A stretch of 64,000 bases of DNA from Lachnospiraceae bacterium (lineage in GTDB: Bacteria; Bacillota; Clostridia; Lachnospirales; Lachnospiraceae). Below the pieces are notes generated by a model. That model ran no database searches. It saw only the letters and a list, made by a program, of their open reading frames with translations, and had not been told where the DNA came from. The stretch lies in assembly GCA_015057455.1 (NCBI GenBank), contig SVEH01000003.1:1-64000 (forward strand), in the 5' to 3' direction. Both the position numbers and the translations under genes were made by a program. The first letter of the stretch is position 1; every line of letters begins with the position of its first letter. This document shows, one piece after another, positions 16,694 through 25,084 of the stretch.

Positions 16694-18820
16694 ATGAAAG
16701 TAATTAAACGTGATGGTAGTACAGTTTCATATGACCGTAGCAAAATAGCAATCGCAATTAGCAAAGCTAATAAGGAAGTTGATGCATGCGATAAGGTTAG
16801 CAATGAAAAAATCGAAGAAATCATAGATTCAATCGAAGAAAAAGGACGTAATCGTATCCTTGTTGAAGATATTCAAGATATTATTGAGCAAAAACTTATG
16901 GAGAACGAAAAGTTCCAACTTGCGAAAAAATACATAATATATCGTTATCAACATGAATTAATGCGTAAAGCAAACACAACTGATGAATCAATTTTAAGTC
17001 TTATACAAAATAGCAACAAAGATGTTATGGAAGAGAATTCTAACAAGAACGCAGTTGTTGCTTCTACTCAAAGAGACTTAATTGCTGGAGAAGTATCAAA
17101 AGACTTAACAAAGAGACTTTTACTTCCAGAGAAGATATCAAAAGCTCATGATGAAGGTGCTATTCACTTCCATGATGCAGATTATTTCTTACAATCAATA
17201 TTTAACTGTTGCTTAATAAACATCAGCGATATGTTAGATAACGGAACTGTTATGAATGGTAAGCTTATTGAAAGCCCTAAGAGTTTCCAAGTTGCATGTA
17301 CTGTAATGACTCAAGTTATTGCTGCTGTTGCTAGTAGCCAATACGGTGGACAATCAGTTGATATTAGACATTTAGGTAAGTATTTACGTAAAAGCTACAA
17401 CAAGTTCTACAAAGCTTTACACAGTAAATATAACAACACTGTTGATGATGATACACTTAAGAGTATGGCCATGGATAGACTTCGTGATGAATTAAAATCA
17501 GGTGTTCAAACTATCCAATACCAAATCAATACTCTTATGACAACTAATGGACAATCACCATTCGTTACAATATTCTTATACTTAGATAAAGATGATGAAT
17601 ATTTAGAAGAAAATGCAATGATTATAGAAGAAATCCTTCGTCAACGCTATGAAGGAATTAAAAATGAAAAAGGTGTGTATGTAACACCTGCATTCCCTAA
17701 ATTAATCTATGTTCTTGACGAACATAACTGCTTAAAGGGTGGCAAATACGATTATATTACAAAATTAGCTATAAAATGCTCAGCTAAAAGACTTTATCCA
17801 GATTACATCTCAGCTAAGAAAATGCGTGAGAACTATGAAGGAAACGTATTTAGCTGTATGGGATGTAGAAGTTTCTTATCACCATGGAAGGATGAGAATG
17901 GCGAATATAAATTCGAAGGTCGTTTCAATCAAGGTGTTGTTAGTATTAACCTTCCTCAAATTGCTCTTCTATCAAAAGGTGATGAAGATAAATTCTGGTC
18001 ATTACTAGATGAAAGATTAGACATTTGCTTCGAAGCTCTTATGTATAGACACAACTCTTTATTAGGTGTTGTATCTGATGTAAGTCCAGTTCACTGGCAA
18101 TATGGAGCAATTGCAAGATTAGATAAAGGTGAGAAAATTGACAAGCTTCTATTTGGTGGCTACTCTTCTATCTCACTTGGTTATATTGGAATTTATGAAA
18201 CAACAAAATTAATGCGTGGTGTAAGTCATACTACTCCTGAAGGAGAAGAATTTGCACTTAAAGTAATGAACAAATTACGCGCAACAACTGATAGATGGAA
18301 AGAAGAAACAAATATTGGTTTTGCATTATATGGAACTCCTGCAGAATCATTATGCTACAGATTTGCAAGAATAGATAAAGAACGCTTTGGTACAATTGAA
18401 GATGTTACAGATAAAGGATACTACACTAACTCATACCATGTAGATGTTAGAGAAAAAATTGATGCATTTGATAAATTTACTTTTGAATCACAATTCCAAA
18501 CAATATCTTCTGGTGGAGCTATATCATATGTAGAGATTCCAAATATGCGTCATAACCTTGAAGCATTAGAAGATATGGTTAAATTTATCTATGATAATAT
18601 TCAATATGCTGAATTCAATACTAAATCAGATTATTGTCATATCTGTGGATTCGATGGTGAAATCACAATCAATGATGATTTAGAATGGGAATGTCCAGTA
18701 TGTGGTAACAAAGATCATAGTAAAATGAATGTTACTAGAAGAACTTGCGGATATCTCGGAGAGAATTTCTGGAATGTGGGCAAGACAAAAGAAATTAACT
18801 CTAGAACACTTCATATATAA
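16694..18820 (+). CDS. nrdD: Anaerobic (class III) ribonucleoside-triphosphate reductase NrdD
   Basis: A 708-residue glycyl-radical enzyme reducing ribonucleoside triphosphates to deoxy forms under anaerobic conditions. Residues 1-90 are an ATP-cone (MKVIKRDGSTVSYDRSKI). The catalytic barrel contains DADYFLQSIFNCCLINISDM. The C terminus has a four-Cys zinc site (CHICGF and CPVCGN) and the glycyl-radical loop RTCGYLG. AAGGAGATTAAAACT precedes the start. Its activase nrdG lies 1.4 kb downstream, beyond two minus-strand genes. NrdR-like and DnaA boxes upstream suggest repression by NrdR and cell-cycle input. Confidence 0.97.
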   Translation: MKVIKRDGSTVSYDRSKIAIAISKANKEVDACDKVSNEKIEEIIDSIEEKGRNRILVEDIQDIIEQKLMENEKFQLAKKYIIYRYQHELMRKANTTDESILSLIQNSNKDVMEENSNKNAVVASTQRDLIAGEVSKDLTKRLLLPEKISKAHDEGAIHFHDADYFLQSIFNCCLINISDMLDNGTVMNGKLIESPKSFQVACTVMTQVIAAVASSQYGGQSVDIRHLGKYLRKSYNKFYKALHSKYNNTVDDDTLKSMAMDRLRDELKSGVQTIQYQINTLMTTNGQSPFVTIFLYLDKDDEYLEENAMIIEEILRQRYEGIKNEKGVYVTPAFPKLIYVLDEHNCLKGGKYDYITKLAIKCSAKRLYPDYISAKKMRENYEGNVFSCMGCRSFLSPWKDENGEYKFEGRFNQGVVSINLPQIALLSKGDEDKFWSLLDERLDICFEALMYRHNSLLGVVSDVSPVHWQYGAIARLDKGEKIDKLLFGGYSSISLGYIGIYETTKLMRGVSHTTPEGEEFALKVMNKLRATTDRWKEETNIGFALYGTPAESLCYRFARIDKERFGTIEDVTDKGYYTNSYHVDVREKIDAFDKFTFESQFQTISSGGAISYVEIPNMRHNLEALEDMVKFIYDNIQYAEFNTKSDYCHICGFDGEITINDDLEWECPVCGNKDHSKMNVTRRTCGYLGENFWNVGKTKEINSRTLHI

Positions 18821-18829
18821 TTGTAAACC

Positions 18830-18920
18830 TTAAACTGTATTCTGAACAAGAATGGAAATATTAAACTCTTGCTGAACAAGATGATTTTGCACATTAAACT
18901 CTTGCTGAACAAGATAATAA
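18830..18920 (+). repeat. Three tandem 31-33 bp repeats after nrdD
   Basis: Units begin TTAAACT at about 18830, 18861 and 18894. Each carries a small hairpin (TCTTG-CTGAA-CAAGA in copies 2 and 3, ATTCT-GAAC-AAGAAT in copy 1). Confidence 0.75.
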
Positions 18921-18934
18921 AAATTTACAAATAT

Positions 18935-18969
18935 AAAGAGCTTAGAATGAAAAATTCTAGGCTCTTTTT
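18935..18969 (+). terminator. Rho-independent terminator of nrdD
   Basis: AAAGAGCTTAGAAT pairs with ATTCTAGGCTCTTT (one mismatch or wobble) and is followed by T residues. Confidence 0.8.
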
Positions 18970-18974
18970 GCTTC

Positions 18975-19496
18975 CTAACTACATTGCTCATAATCGCTAA
19001 TTTTCATCATTCCTCCAATTATATAATTAGGAAATGTCTCTATCTTAGCATCAAATGTAAGCACTGCTATATTATATTTCCCTCTATATTCCGCTATTTT
19101 TTCTTCAACTCGATTAATTTCTTTACATTGTAACTTAAATTCTTCCTTTTCTTTTAATTCACTATTATCATTGCATTGGCTTATAATTTCCTTTAAATTA
19201 CTAGATAATTTGCTATTAATAGTAAATTTTCTAGTTCTACTAAGTGCATCAAATATACCCGTATGCAATTCTGCTAACTCTTTATATGCCTCATTTTCCT
19301 TATCAATATAATGTTCTATATATGACATAAATGAAGTTATTACATCCCATCTTCTTCTAAAATACATATCTAAAATTGTGTATGATTCTCTTACATTATT
19401 ATATAGCTTCATTAGGTTACTATACGAATATATCGCTATACCACCTATTGCTATTAATAAAAGTAATAATATCGGTGCTATTTCTCCAAATTGCAT
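18975..19496 (-). CDS. LemA-family membrane-anchored protein
   Basis: A 173-residue protein with one N-terminal membrane segment (residues 8-26) and a long helical domain. The family features are YSNLMKLYNNVRESY just after the membrane, an RRRWDVITSFMSYIEHY helix and a C-terminal YNIAVLTFDAKIETFPNYIIGG, which matches the LemA ending. LemA proteins are anchored helical-bundle proteins with no agreed function. It sits on the opposite strand between nrdD and nrdG, just upstream of the terminator of nrdD. Confidence 0.85.
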   Translation of the reverse strand: MQFGEIAPILLLLLIAIGGIAIYSYSNLMKLYNNVRESYTILDMYFRRRWDVITSFMSYIEHYIDKENEAYKELAELHTGIFDALSRTRKFTINSKLSSNLKEIISQCNDNSELKEKEEFKLQCKEINRVEEKIAEYRGKYNIAVLTFDAKIETFPNYIIGGMMKISDYEQCS

Positions 19497-19601
19497 ATGA
19501 TATACATTCCTCGCTATCTTATTCTTATTCTTATTCTTATTTTTACTATTTAAATAATAATCACTTTAAAAAATAAAGTTTATATCATCATGTAACTCAT
19601 C

Positions 19602-20192
19602 TTATTTTGTTCCCTTATCAGATTCCTCTGCTTTCTTTGCTGACTTATCAATCATTCTACACTCTAATGTACATTTTCCTTCATTTTCATCATATATGAC
19701 CTTCAAATATGCATGTTTCTCCACTCTATCTGCATCGTCATATCCATCTTCTATAACTTCTCTATATATACTTGGAACAACATACTCACCTTCAAATGAA
19801 TAAACCTTATCTTTCTCCTCTAATACTTGAAGAATATCCACTACTTCTCCCCACATTACTGTATAAACATCTCTAAAAAATACTAGGAAAGTTTCTAATT
19901 CATCTGTATGAAATTCTCCCAACAAATATGTTCTTCCTTTTTCAATAGTTGGATAATATACACTACGAGGAGGTTCTAAATATGTAAATCCAAATACCTC
20001 AAATAAAGTACCATCCCACTCATTTAAAAATATATATGGTTCTTCTGTAGCCTCTGCCTTTTTATTATCTGCTTCTGTACTTTCTTTTACTAACTCTTCT
20101 GCTGAACGGGTACTTGTGCATCCTACACTAGCACATATAATTGCTGTAATTAATGATAATGCTACTATTCTCTTTATTATTTTATTGTTCAT
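19602..20192 (-). CDS. Predicted lipoprotein of unknown function
   Basis: A 196-residue protein with a lipoprotein signal: charged start MNNKIIKR, hydrophobic stretch and lipobox SVGC at about residue 25, followed by a Ser/Glu-rich linker. The mature part is acidic and has no domain I recognise. A good ribosome binding site (AGGTGG) precedes the ATG. It probably anchors to the outer face of the membrane. It is followed 105 bp downstream by the LemA-like gene in the same direction, so the two may be co-transcribed. Confidence 0.7.
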   Translation of the reverse strand: MNNKIIKRIVALSLITAIICASVGCTSTRSAEELVKESTEADNKKAEATEEPYIFLNEWDGTLFEVFGFTYLEPPRSVYYPTIEKGRTYLLGEFHTDELETFLVFFRDVYTVMWGEVVDILQVLEEKDKVYSFEGEYVVPSIYREVIEDGYDDADRVEKHAYLKVIYDENEGKCTLECRMIDKSAKKAEESDKGTK

Positions 20193-20291
20193 ATATTTTC
20201 CACCTTTATTATACTTATCCTTTGATTTTCTATAAGTTAATGCTATAATAAAATACGTATCTTACATTATATCGACAAAGGAGGTTCTAAT

Positions 20292-20876
20292 ATGAACTAT
20301 GCAGACATAAAACAATATGACGTTGCCAATGGCCCTGGTGTACGTGTTTCACTTTTTGTTAGCGGTTGCACACACCAATGTAAAAACTGCTTTAACAAAG
20401 AGGCCTGGGATTTCAAATATGGTAAACCATTTACCAATGATACAATTGATTCAATTATAGAATATTGCGGTCAAAGTTATGTTAAAGGTCTTACAATACT
20501 CGGTGGAGAACCTATGGAACCTAGCAATCAAAAAGGCATTCTACCACTTATAAAGAAATTCAAAGAAATTTATCCTGACAAATCATTATGGATATTTAGT
20601 GGCTACGACTTTGAAAATGATATTCTCAATGTTATGTCTCATAAATACCCTGAAACAAAACAAATTCTATCCTATGTAGATGTAATTGTTGACGGTAAAT
20701 TTATTGAAGAACTTCAAAACCGTAATCTTCGTTTTAAGGGTTCGTCAAATCAAAGAACTATACTAGTTCAAGAATCTCTAAAAAATAACACACTTGTGTT
20801 ATGGGATGATGTTATACACACAGAATTTAAAACAAATGATATGGAGGAACACACATATGAAATCACAATCGATTAA
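20292..20876 (+). CDS. nrdG: Anaerobic ribonucleotide reductase activase NrdG
   Basis: A 194-residue radical SAM activase that generates the glycyl radical on NrdD. The cluster motif C-x3-C-x2-C is CTHQCKNC near residue 26, preceded by GPGVRVSLFVSGC, and GGEPM is present near residue 74. AAAGGAGG lies ahead of the ATG. It overlaps dut by 20 bp, so both deoxynucleotide genes are co-transcribed. It is slightly longer than usual, with an extra C-terminal tail. Confidence 0.95.
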   Translation: MNYADIKQYDVANGPGVRVSLFVSGCTHQCKNCFNKEAWDFKYGKPFTNDTIDSIIEYCGQSYVKGLTILGGEPMEPSNQKGILPLIKKFKEIYPDKSLWIFSGYDFENDILNVMSHKYPETKQILSYVDVIVDGKFIEELQNRNLRFKGSSNQRTILVQESLKNNTLVLWDDVIHTEFKTNDMEEHTYEITID

Positions 20877-21303
20877 TATAAAAAAACTAAATGAAAATGC
20901 TGTAATACCTACTTATGGTTCAGATTTTGCCGCTGGTGCTGATTTATATGCATTAATTGATGAACCAGTTGAATTTGCACCTGCTGAAACTAAATTAATC
21001 CACACAGGTATTGCAATGGAAATACCTGAAGGATTTGCAGGATTAATATATGCTAGAAGCGGTCTTGCATCAAAAAAAGGACTTGCTCCTGCTAATAAAG
21101 TAGGTGTTGTAGATGCCGATTATCGTGGCGAAATTATGGTTGCATTACATAACCACAGTTCAGAAACAGTAAGCATAGAACCAAAAGAGCGTATCGCCCA
21201 ACTAGTAATAACACCTTTCCTAAAAGCCATCTACAACGAAGTTCCAGAACTAAATGAAACAGTTCGTGGTGAAGGCGGCTTCGGTTCAACTGGCAGAAAA
21301 TAG
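20857..21303 (+). CDS. dut: Deoxyuridine 5'-triphosphate nucleotidohydrolase (dUTPase)
   Basis: A 148-residue homotrimeric dUTPase converting dUTP to dUMP, preventing uracil incorporation and feeding thymidylate synthesis. The five family motifs are visible: AGADLYA, ARSGLASKKGL, GVVDADYRGE, ERIAQLVI and GEGGFGSTGR. The true start is the ATG at 20857 after GGAGG at 20843, inside the nrdG end; a longer frame from 20794 lacks support. Co-location with nrdG fits dNTP metabolism. Confidence 0.95.
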   Translation: MKSQSINIKKLNENAVIPTYGSDFAAGADLYALIDEPVEFAPAETKLIHTGIAMEIPEGFAGLIYARSGLASKKGLAPANKVGVVDADYRGEIMVALHNHSSETVSIEPKERIAQLVITPFLKAIYNEVPELNETVRGEGGFGSTGRK

Positions 21304-21339
21304 ATTACGTTTAATGTAATATCTATTAAGCAAGAATTA

Positions 21340-21584
21340 AAATTTAAGGGGCTGTGAAATAACTACTTTAAATTATACGCCCAAAATTAAATATACTATA
21401 GTTTAGTGAACGCCTTTCGGCTTAAATAGTGTCATCTAACAGTACTAAATTCGCACTACGCAATAAATATTGCTTGCGCTCATTAAGTGCTGAGATTCCA
21501 CAAATATCACTAAACTATAGTATATTTAATTTTTGGCTTACAATGTTTCAATCTTTAGTAGTTATTTCACAGCCCCTTAAATTT
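21340..21584. repeat. Long double inverted-repeat element E2 with TTAGTAC core
   Basis: Outer arms at 21340-21367 and 21557-21584 are a perfect 28-bp inverted repeat. Inner arms at 21381-21409 and 21507-21536 pair over 29 bp with one bulged T. The core, read on the minus strand, has CACTTAATGAGCGC, the hairpin GCAATA/TATTGC, GAATTTAGTACTGTTAG and a GCC-GAAA-GGC tetraloop hairpin, the same order as E1. It separates the convergent ends of dut and the M16 gene. Confidence 0.85.
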
Positions 21585-21612
21585 GTAACTAGCCTAAAAG
21601 TATAAAACTTCC

Positions 21613-21683
21613 AATTTGAGTAATAGCTCAAATTAATAATATAGTAACTTGAAAAACCCAAATTTTGAGCTAAGCTCAAAATT
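21613..21683. repeat. Two small AATTTGAG-type hairpins next to E2
   Basis: AATTTGAG/CTCAAATT at 21613-21634 and AATTTTGAGC/GCTCAAAATT at 21661-21683 match the hairpin at 255-276. The second may end transcription of the M16 gene. Confidence 0.6.
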
Positions 21684-21697
21684 AATTAACTCCCTCC

Positions 21698-22972
21698 CTA
21701 AAGATATTGATTAACAATCCCTTTAATTTCTTCGGGGCTGAATGAATTTTTCTTTTTACATTTTACATTCATAACTAGGTTATCTTTAACAAAAATTTCA
21801 TTCATAGCACTAACCAAATCTTCTTTTGTAATTGAACTATAACGCTTCATTCGTGCTTCTATACTATTAAACTTGTAGTTTAGAATATGAGCCTCATAGG
21901 ACATAATCCATCCTAATCTCTCAGGTTCATCAAGTATCATTTCTGCATTATCTACATAATTAGGTAAAACATATAACAATTCATCTTCTAATCCTAACTT
22001 CAAATTATATAAAATATTCATAATCTTCTCAATTGACAATAATAAATGTTTCTTTTTAACCTCATATGAAAAACTAATAGTTCCTATATTATTATAAATG
22101 TCAATTACTGAGGAATAACTATATACAATACCTGTTTTTTCTGATAATTCATCATATACTTTTGAACATTCGCCATCAAATAATATTTCATATATTAAAT
22201 CAATATATTCTTTACTATATTTAGTTGAATCAAAATCAAATGAATATCTTACCTCACAATAATCATCCTTTTTTATCTTAACAACTGCATCTCTTTTGAA
22301 AAACTTAGCAGGTACAGGTGCCATATTTTCTTTAATTTCATTACTTGCAAATAGATTATATGCTCCTACATAATCAGCTAATAAATTAATCTCTTCTTTT
22401 GAAGCAGCTCCTGTTACATATATAAACACATTATCAGGTGTTAATGTCTCATGAGCATATTTTCTTAATCTTTCACCATCTATTTTATCCAAAGTTTCGC
22501 TATTCCCCGCAATACACTTTGACAAATTAGTCCCTTTCCATACGATTTTTCGTCCCATATAGTCTATTGAGCTTTTCTCATCATCTTCTCTTATTTCTGA
22601 TTTTATTCTTTTTCGTTCTAGATCAATATGTTCTGGATCTACATCTATAGGTTCAAATACCTTAGATATAATTTCTGCACATTCTCTAAAATGTTTTTTG
22701 GCTGCTATTATTTTTATTTCAACAAATTCATTAAATGTACATCCATTAAAATAAGCCCCCATTTTATCTAATCTTTGTTTCATATCATAATTAAGTGCTT
22801 TGTTAATATTTCTAAATATAATATGTTCCAAAAAATGTGCAATCCCAAGTTCATCATCTTTTTCATATAAATTGCCCGCCTTTATGCAAACTGATATGCA
22901 ACTTTTATGTAAGGAATTATTCGTATAATAATATATTGGTAAATCATTTTTTGCTCTAACACATCTTTCCAC
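21698..22972 (-). CDS. M16-family zinc peptidase
   Basis: A 424-residue pitrilysin/insulinase-type peptidase. The inverted zinc motif H-x-x-E-H is HFLEH at residues 46-50, and the third ligand Glu is likely in DLERKRIKSEIRE near residue 117-130. The second half is the non-catalytic M16 domain (YEVRYSFDFD onwards). It has no signal peptide, so it is probably cytoplasmic. The start is GTG, since the first in-frame ATG would remove conserved sequence; the ribosome binding site is weak. It converges with dut across element E2. Confidence 0.88.
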   Translation of the reverse strand: MERCVRAKNDLPIYYYTNNSLHKSCISVCIKAGNLYEKDDELGIAHFLEHIIFRNINKALNYDMKQRLDKMGAYFNGCTFNEFVEIKIIAAKKHFRECAEIISKVFEPIDVDPEHIDLERKRIKSEIREDDEKSSIDYMGRKIVWKGTNLSKCIAGNSETLDKIDGERLRKYAHETLTPDNVFIYVTGAASKEEINLLADYVGAYNLFASNEIKENMAPVPAKFFKRDAVVKIKKDDYCEVRYSFDFDSTKYSKEYIDLIYEILFDGECSKVYDELSEKTGIVYSYSSVIDIYNNIGTISFSYEVKKKHLLLSIEKIMNILYNLKLGLEDELLYVLPNYVDNAEMILDEPERLGWIMSYEAHILNYKFNSIEARMKRYSSITKEDLVSAMNEIFVKDNLVMNVKCKKKNSFSPEEIKGIVNQYL

Positions 22973-23156
22973 TTTATATCCAACCTTCTTTTCTTATCAT
23001 AATATATAGTATTCACTTTATCTATGCTAAAATTTTACATTTATTAGGACTAATTATACATTATAAGAGAAACTAAAACAACCGATATTTTTGTTAAATA
23101 TAACCAAATTAACTTACTTTTTTTTACAAATTTTAGTGTAAAATTACTGTAAATTG

Positions 23157-23185
23157 TTGCAAGCAACTTACATTTATGGTAAAAT
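23157..23185 (+). promoter_or_regulatory. Promoter of the Dabb/zinc-ribbon gene
   Basis: TTGCAA, 17 bp, TAAAAT, followed by a small AGAGAG/CTCTCT hairpin in the leader. The 350-bp gap between 22973 and 23326 holds nothing else recognisable. Confidence 0.55.
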
Positions 23186-23326
23186 ATTATTTATAGAGAG
23201 TATAGGCTCTCTATGCTTAGATATGTGTTAATTTGATTTGAGGAGCTATCATTTACTTTCTAATTCCCATTACTGAAAGTAAGTGTTGATTGTGTAAAAT
23301 AATTGATGGGGAAGGCTGTGTGGGGA

Positions 23327-25030
23327 ATGGTTAAACGAATTATTTTATGGAAAATAAAAGACGATCAAAATAAACAAGCCAACCTTAACCTTTTGAGGGA
23401 AGGTTTACTAAGCTTGTCTACAAAAATAGGTGACATTGTATCTGTTGAAGTTGGTTTAAACTTCAGTTCAGCAGACTATGATATCATCTTTATCGTTGCG
23501 TTTGCCGATCCATTTCAATTAAAACAATTTCAATCACATCCTGAATATCTTAAAATTTTCCAACATGCACAAACAATTTCAACTAATATGATATTCTGTG
23601 ATTATATGGCAGAAACGTCTACTACTGTTGCTACAGGTGCGCCTAATGTACCACCTATGGCTCCAGGTCCAAAGGCTCTTATTGGTACAAACACTGGTAG
23701 GTTGCCTAATATAAACAATATCAATAATCTTGGTAATACCAATAGTTTACCTAATAACTTACAACAGAATAATATGGGTGGCAATGGAATGTTTGGCTCA
23801 TTACCTAAAAACAATGATAGTTTAAATAATACAAAGCCATTTTCACCTATTACAAATAAAAATGCACTTCCATTTGCAGGAGGGCAAAATAATGATTTTG
23901 CCAATCCTAATAATAATTCCAATAATAACAATCAATATAATGGTTTTGACAGTATGAACGATAATAAAAATGGTGTTAATTTTACTGTATCTGAGAATGT
24001 AAATCAGATCCGATTTGCAAATGGTAATAAAGATAACATGAATGGCACTGATTCAACATGGAAATGCAGTAAATGTGGGAAAACTAATTCCTCGTTTATC
24101 AATATGTGTAGTTGTGGTCGCAAAAAACCTGTAGACAACATGCCTAGAGGTATGCAAGGTGGCAATATGCCTAATAATAGTCCTATGCAAGGCGGCAATA
24201 ATATGGGCCTAAATAACGGTATGCAACTTAACAATAATAACCAAGGAAATACTCAAAATTCTATGTTATTAAATAGTAGCCTACTACCAAAAGTTCCATC
24301 TATGCCAAAGTCAAATATGCCGAATTCTAATGGTTCATGGGTATGCCCTTCATGTGGCAAATCTAATAATGAATTTATGAAAGTATGTGTATGTGGGCAT
24401 AGAAAAGTTGATCGAAACGCACCAAATGGTGGTCCTGGTAACTTTAACACTGGTCCTACTCCTATGGGATTTAATGGACCTAATATGAATATGCCAAAGA
24501 ACCCATCTATGGGTATGAATAATATAAAATCACCTAATAATAATGAATTTTTCAATAGTTTTGGTGGTAACAACGGACAAAATAACTTCAACAATATAAA
24601 TAAGCCTAATAATCCTATGGGTGGTCCTGGTGGTATGAATAAACCTAACGTCCCTATGGGTGGCCCTGGTGGTATGAATAAACCTAATGGTCCTATGAAC
24701 GGTCCTATGGGTGGCCCTGGTGGCCCTGGCGGTATGAATAAACCTAACGTCCCTATGGGTGGTCCTGGTGGCCCTGGCGGTATGAATCCTAATATGAGTA
24801 GAATGCAAATGGGTGCTACAGGCAGTCTTGTTCCACCAAATAGACCTAATGGTCCTGGTGGTCCTGGCGGTCCTGGTAATCTTCCACCTGACTCTTGGAA
24901 ATGTCCTCGTTGTGGCAAAGTACTAGGTAATTTTGTTGGACAATGTGTCTGCGGTCAACGCAAACCTACTCGTCCTACAGGTCCAAGTAATGGACCTGGT
25001 TCAAATAATTCTCATATGAGATTTAATTAA
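23327..25030 (+). CDS. Fusion of a Dabb domain, a Gly/Asn/Pro/Met-rich region and three zinc ribbons
   Basis: About 567 residues. Residues 1-92 (VKRIILWKIKDD to IFCDY) look like a stress-responsive A/B-barrel (Dabb) domain. The rest is low-complexity sequence rich in Asn, Gly, Pro and Met, broken by three short C-x2-C...C-x-C zinc ribbons near residues 240-268, 336-363 and 522-549 (for example WKCSKCGK...CSCGRKKP). Between ribbons 2 and 3, repeats of GGPGGMNKPN are encoded by near-identical DNA. The start is uncertain: TTG at 23303, ATG at 23306 and ATG at 23327 are all possible, and 23327 fits the domain best. Function is unknown; RNA binding or condensate formation is speculation. Confidence 0.7.
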   Translation: MVKRIILWKIKDDQNKQANLNLLREGLLSLSTKIGDIVSVEVGLNFSSADYDIIFIVAFADPFQLKQFQSHPEYLKIFQHAQTISTNMIFCDYMAETSTTVATGAPNVPPMAPGPKALIGTNTGRLPNINNINNLGNTNSLPNNLQQNNMGGNGMFGSLPKNNDSLNNTKPFSPITNKNALPFAGGQNNDFANPNNNSNNNNQYNGFDSMNDNKNGVNFTVSENVNQIRFANGNKDNMNGTDSTWKCSKCGKTNSSFINMCSCGRKKPVDNMPRGMQGGNMPNNSPMQGGNNMGLNNGMQLNNNNQGNTQNSMLLNSSLLPKVPSMPKSNMPNSNGSWVCPSCGKSNNEFMKVCVCGHRKVDRNAPNGGPGNFNTGPTPMGFNGPNMNMPKNPSMGMNNIKSPNNNEFFNSFGGNNGQNNFNNINKPNNPMGGPGGMNKPNVPMGGPGGMNKPNGPMNGPMGGPGGPGGMNKPNVPMGGPGGPGGMNPNMSRMQMGATGSLVPPNRPNGPGGPGGPGNLPPDSWKCPRCGKVLGNFVGQCVCGQRKPTRPTGPSNGPGSNNSHMRFN

Positions 25031-25084
25031 ATTATATATATTAAAAAGAGGCTTTTGAAAGCCTCTTTTTAATATATATAATTT
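25030..25084. terminator. Long perfect two-way terminator between convergent genes
   Basis: An almost perfect hairpin of about 25 bp, with AAAAAGAGGCTTT facing AAAGCCTCTTTTT at its centre, overlaps the stop codons of both convergent genes. Confidence 0.9.

Noticed and set aside
18830..18920. CRISPR array
   Set aside because: Direct repeats of 31-33 bp, but no spacers between units and no cas genes.
24253..24918. 221-residue Pro/Gly/Leu-rich frame on the minus strand
   Set aside because: It is the antisense shadow of the Gly/Asn-rich repeats and has no ribosome binding site.
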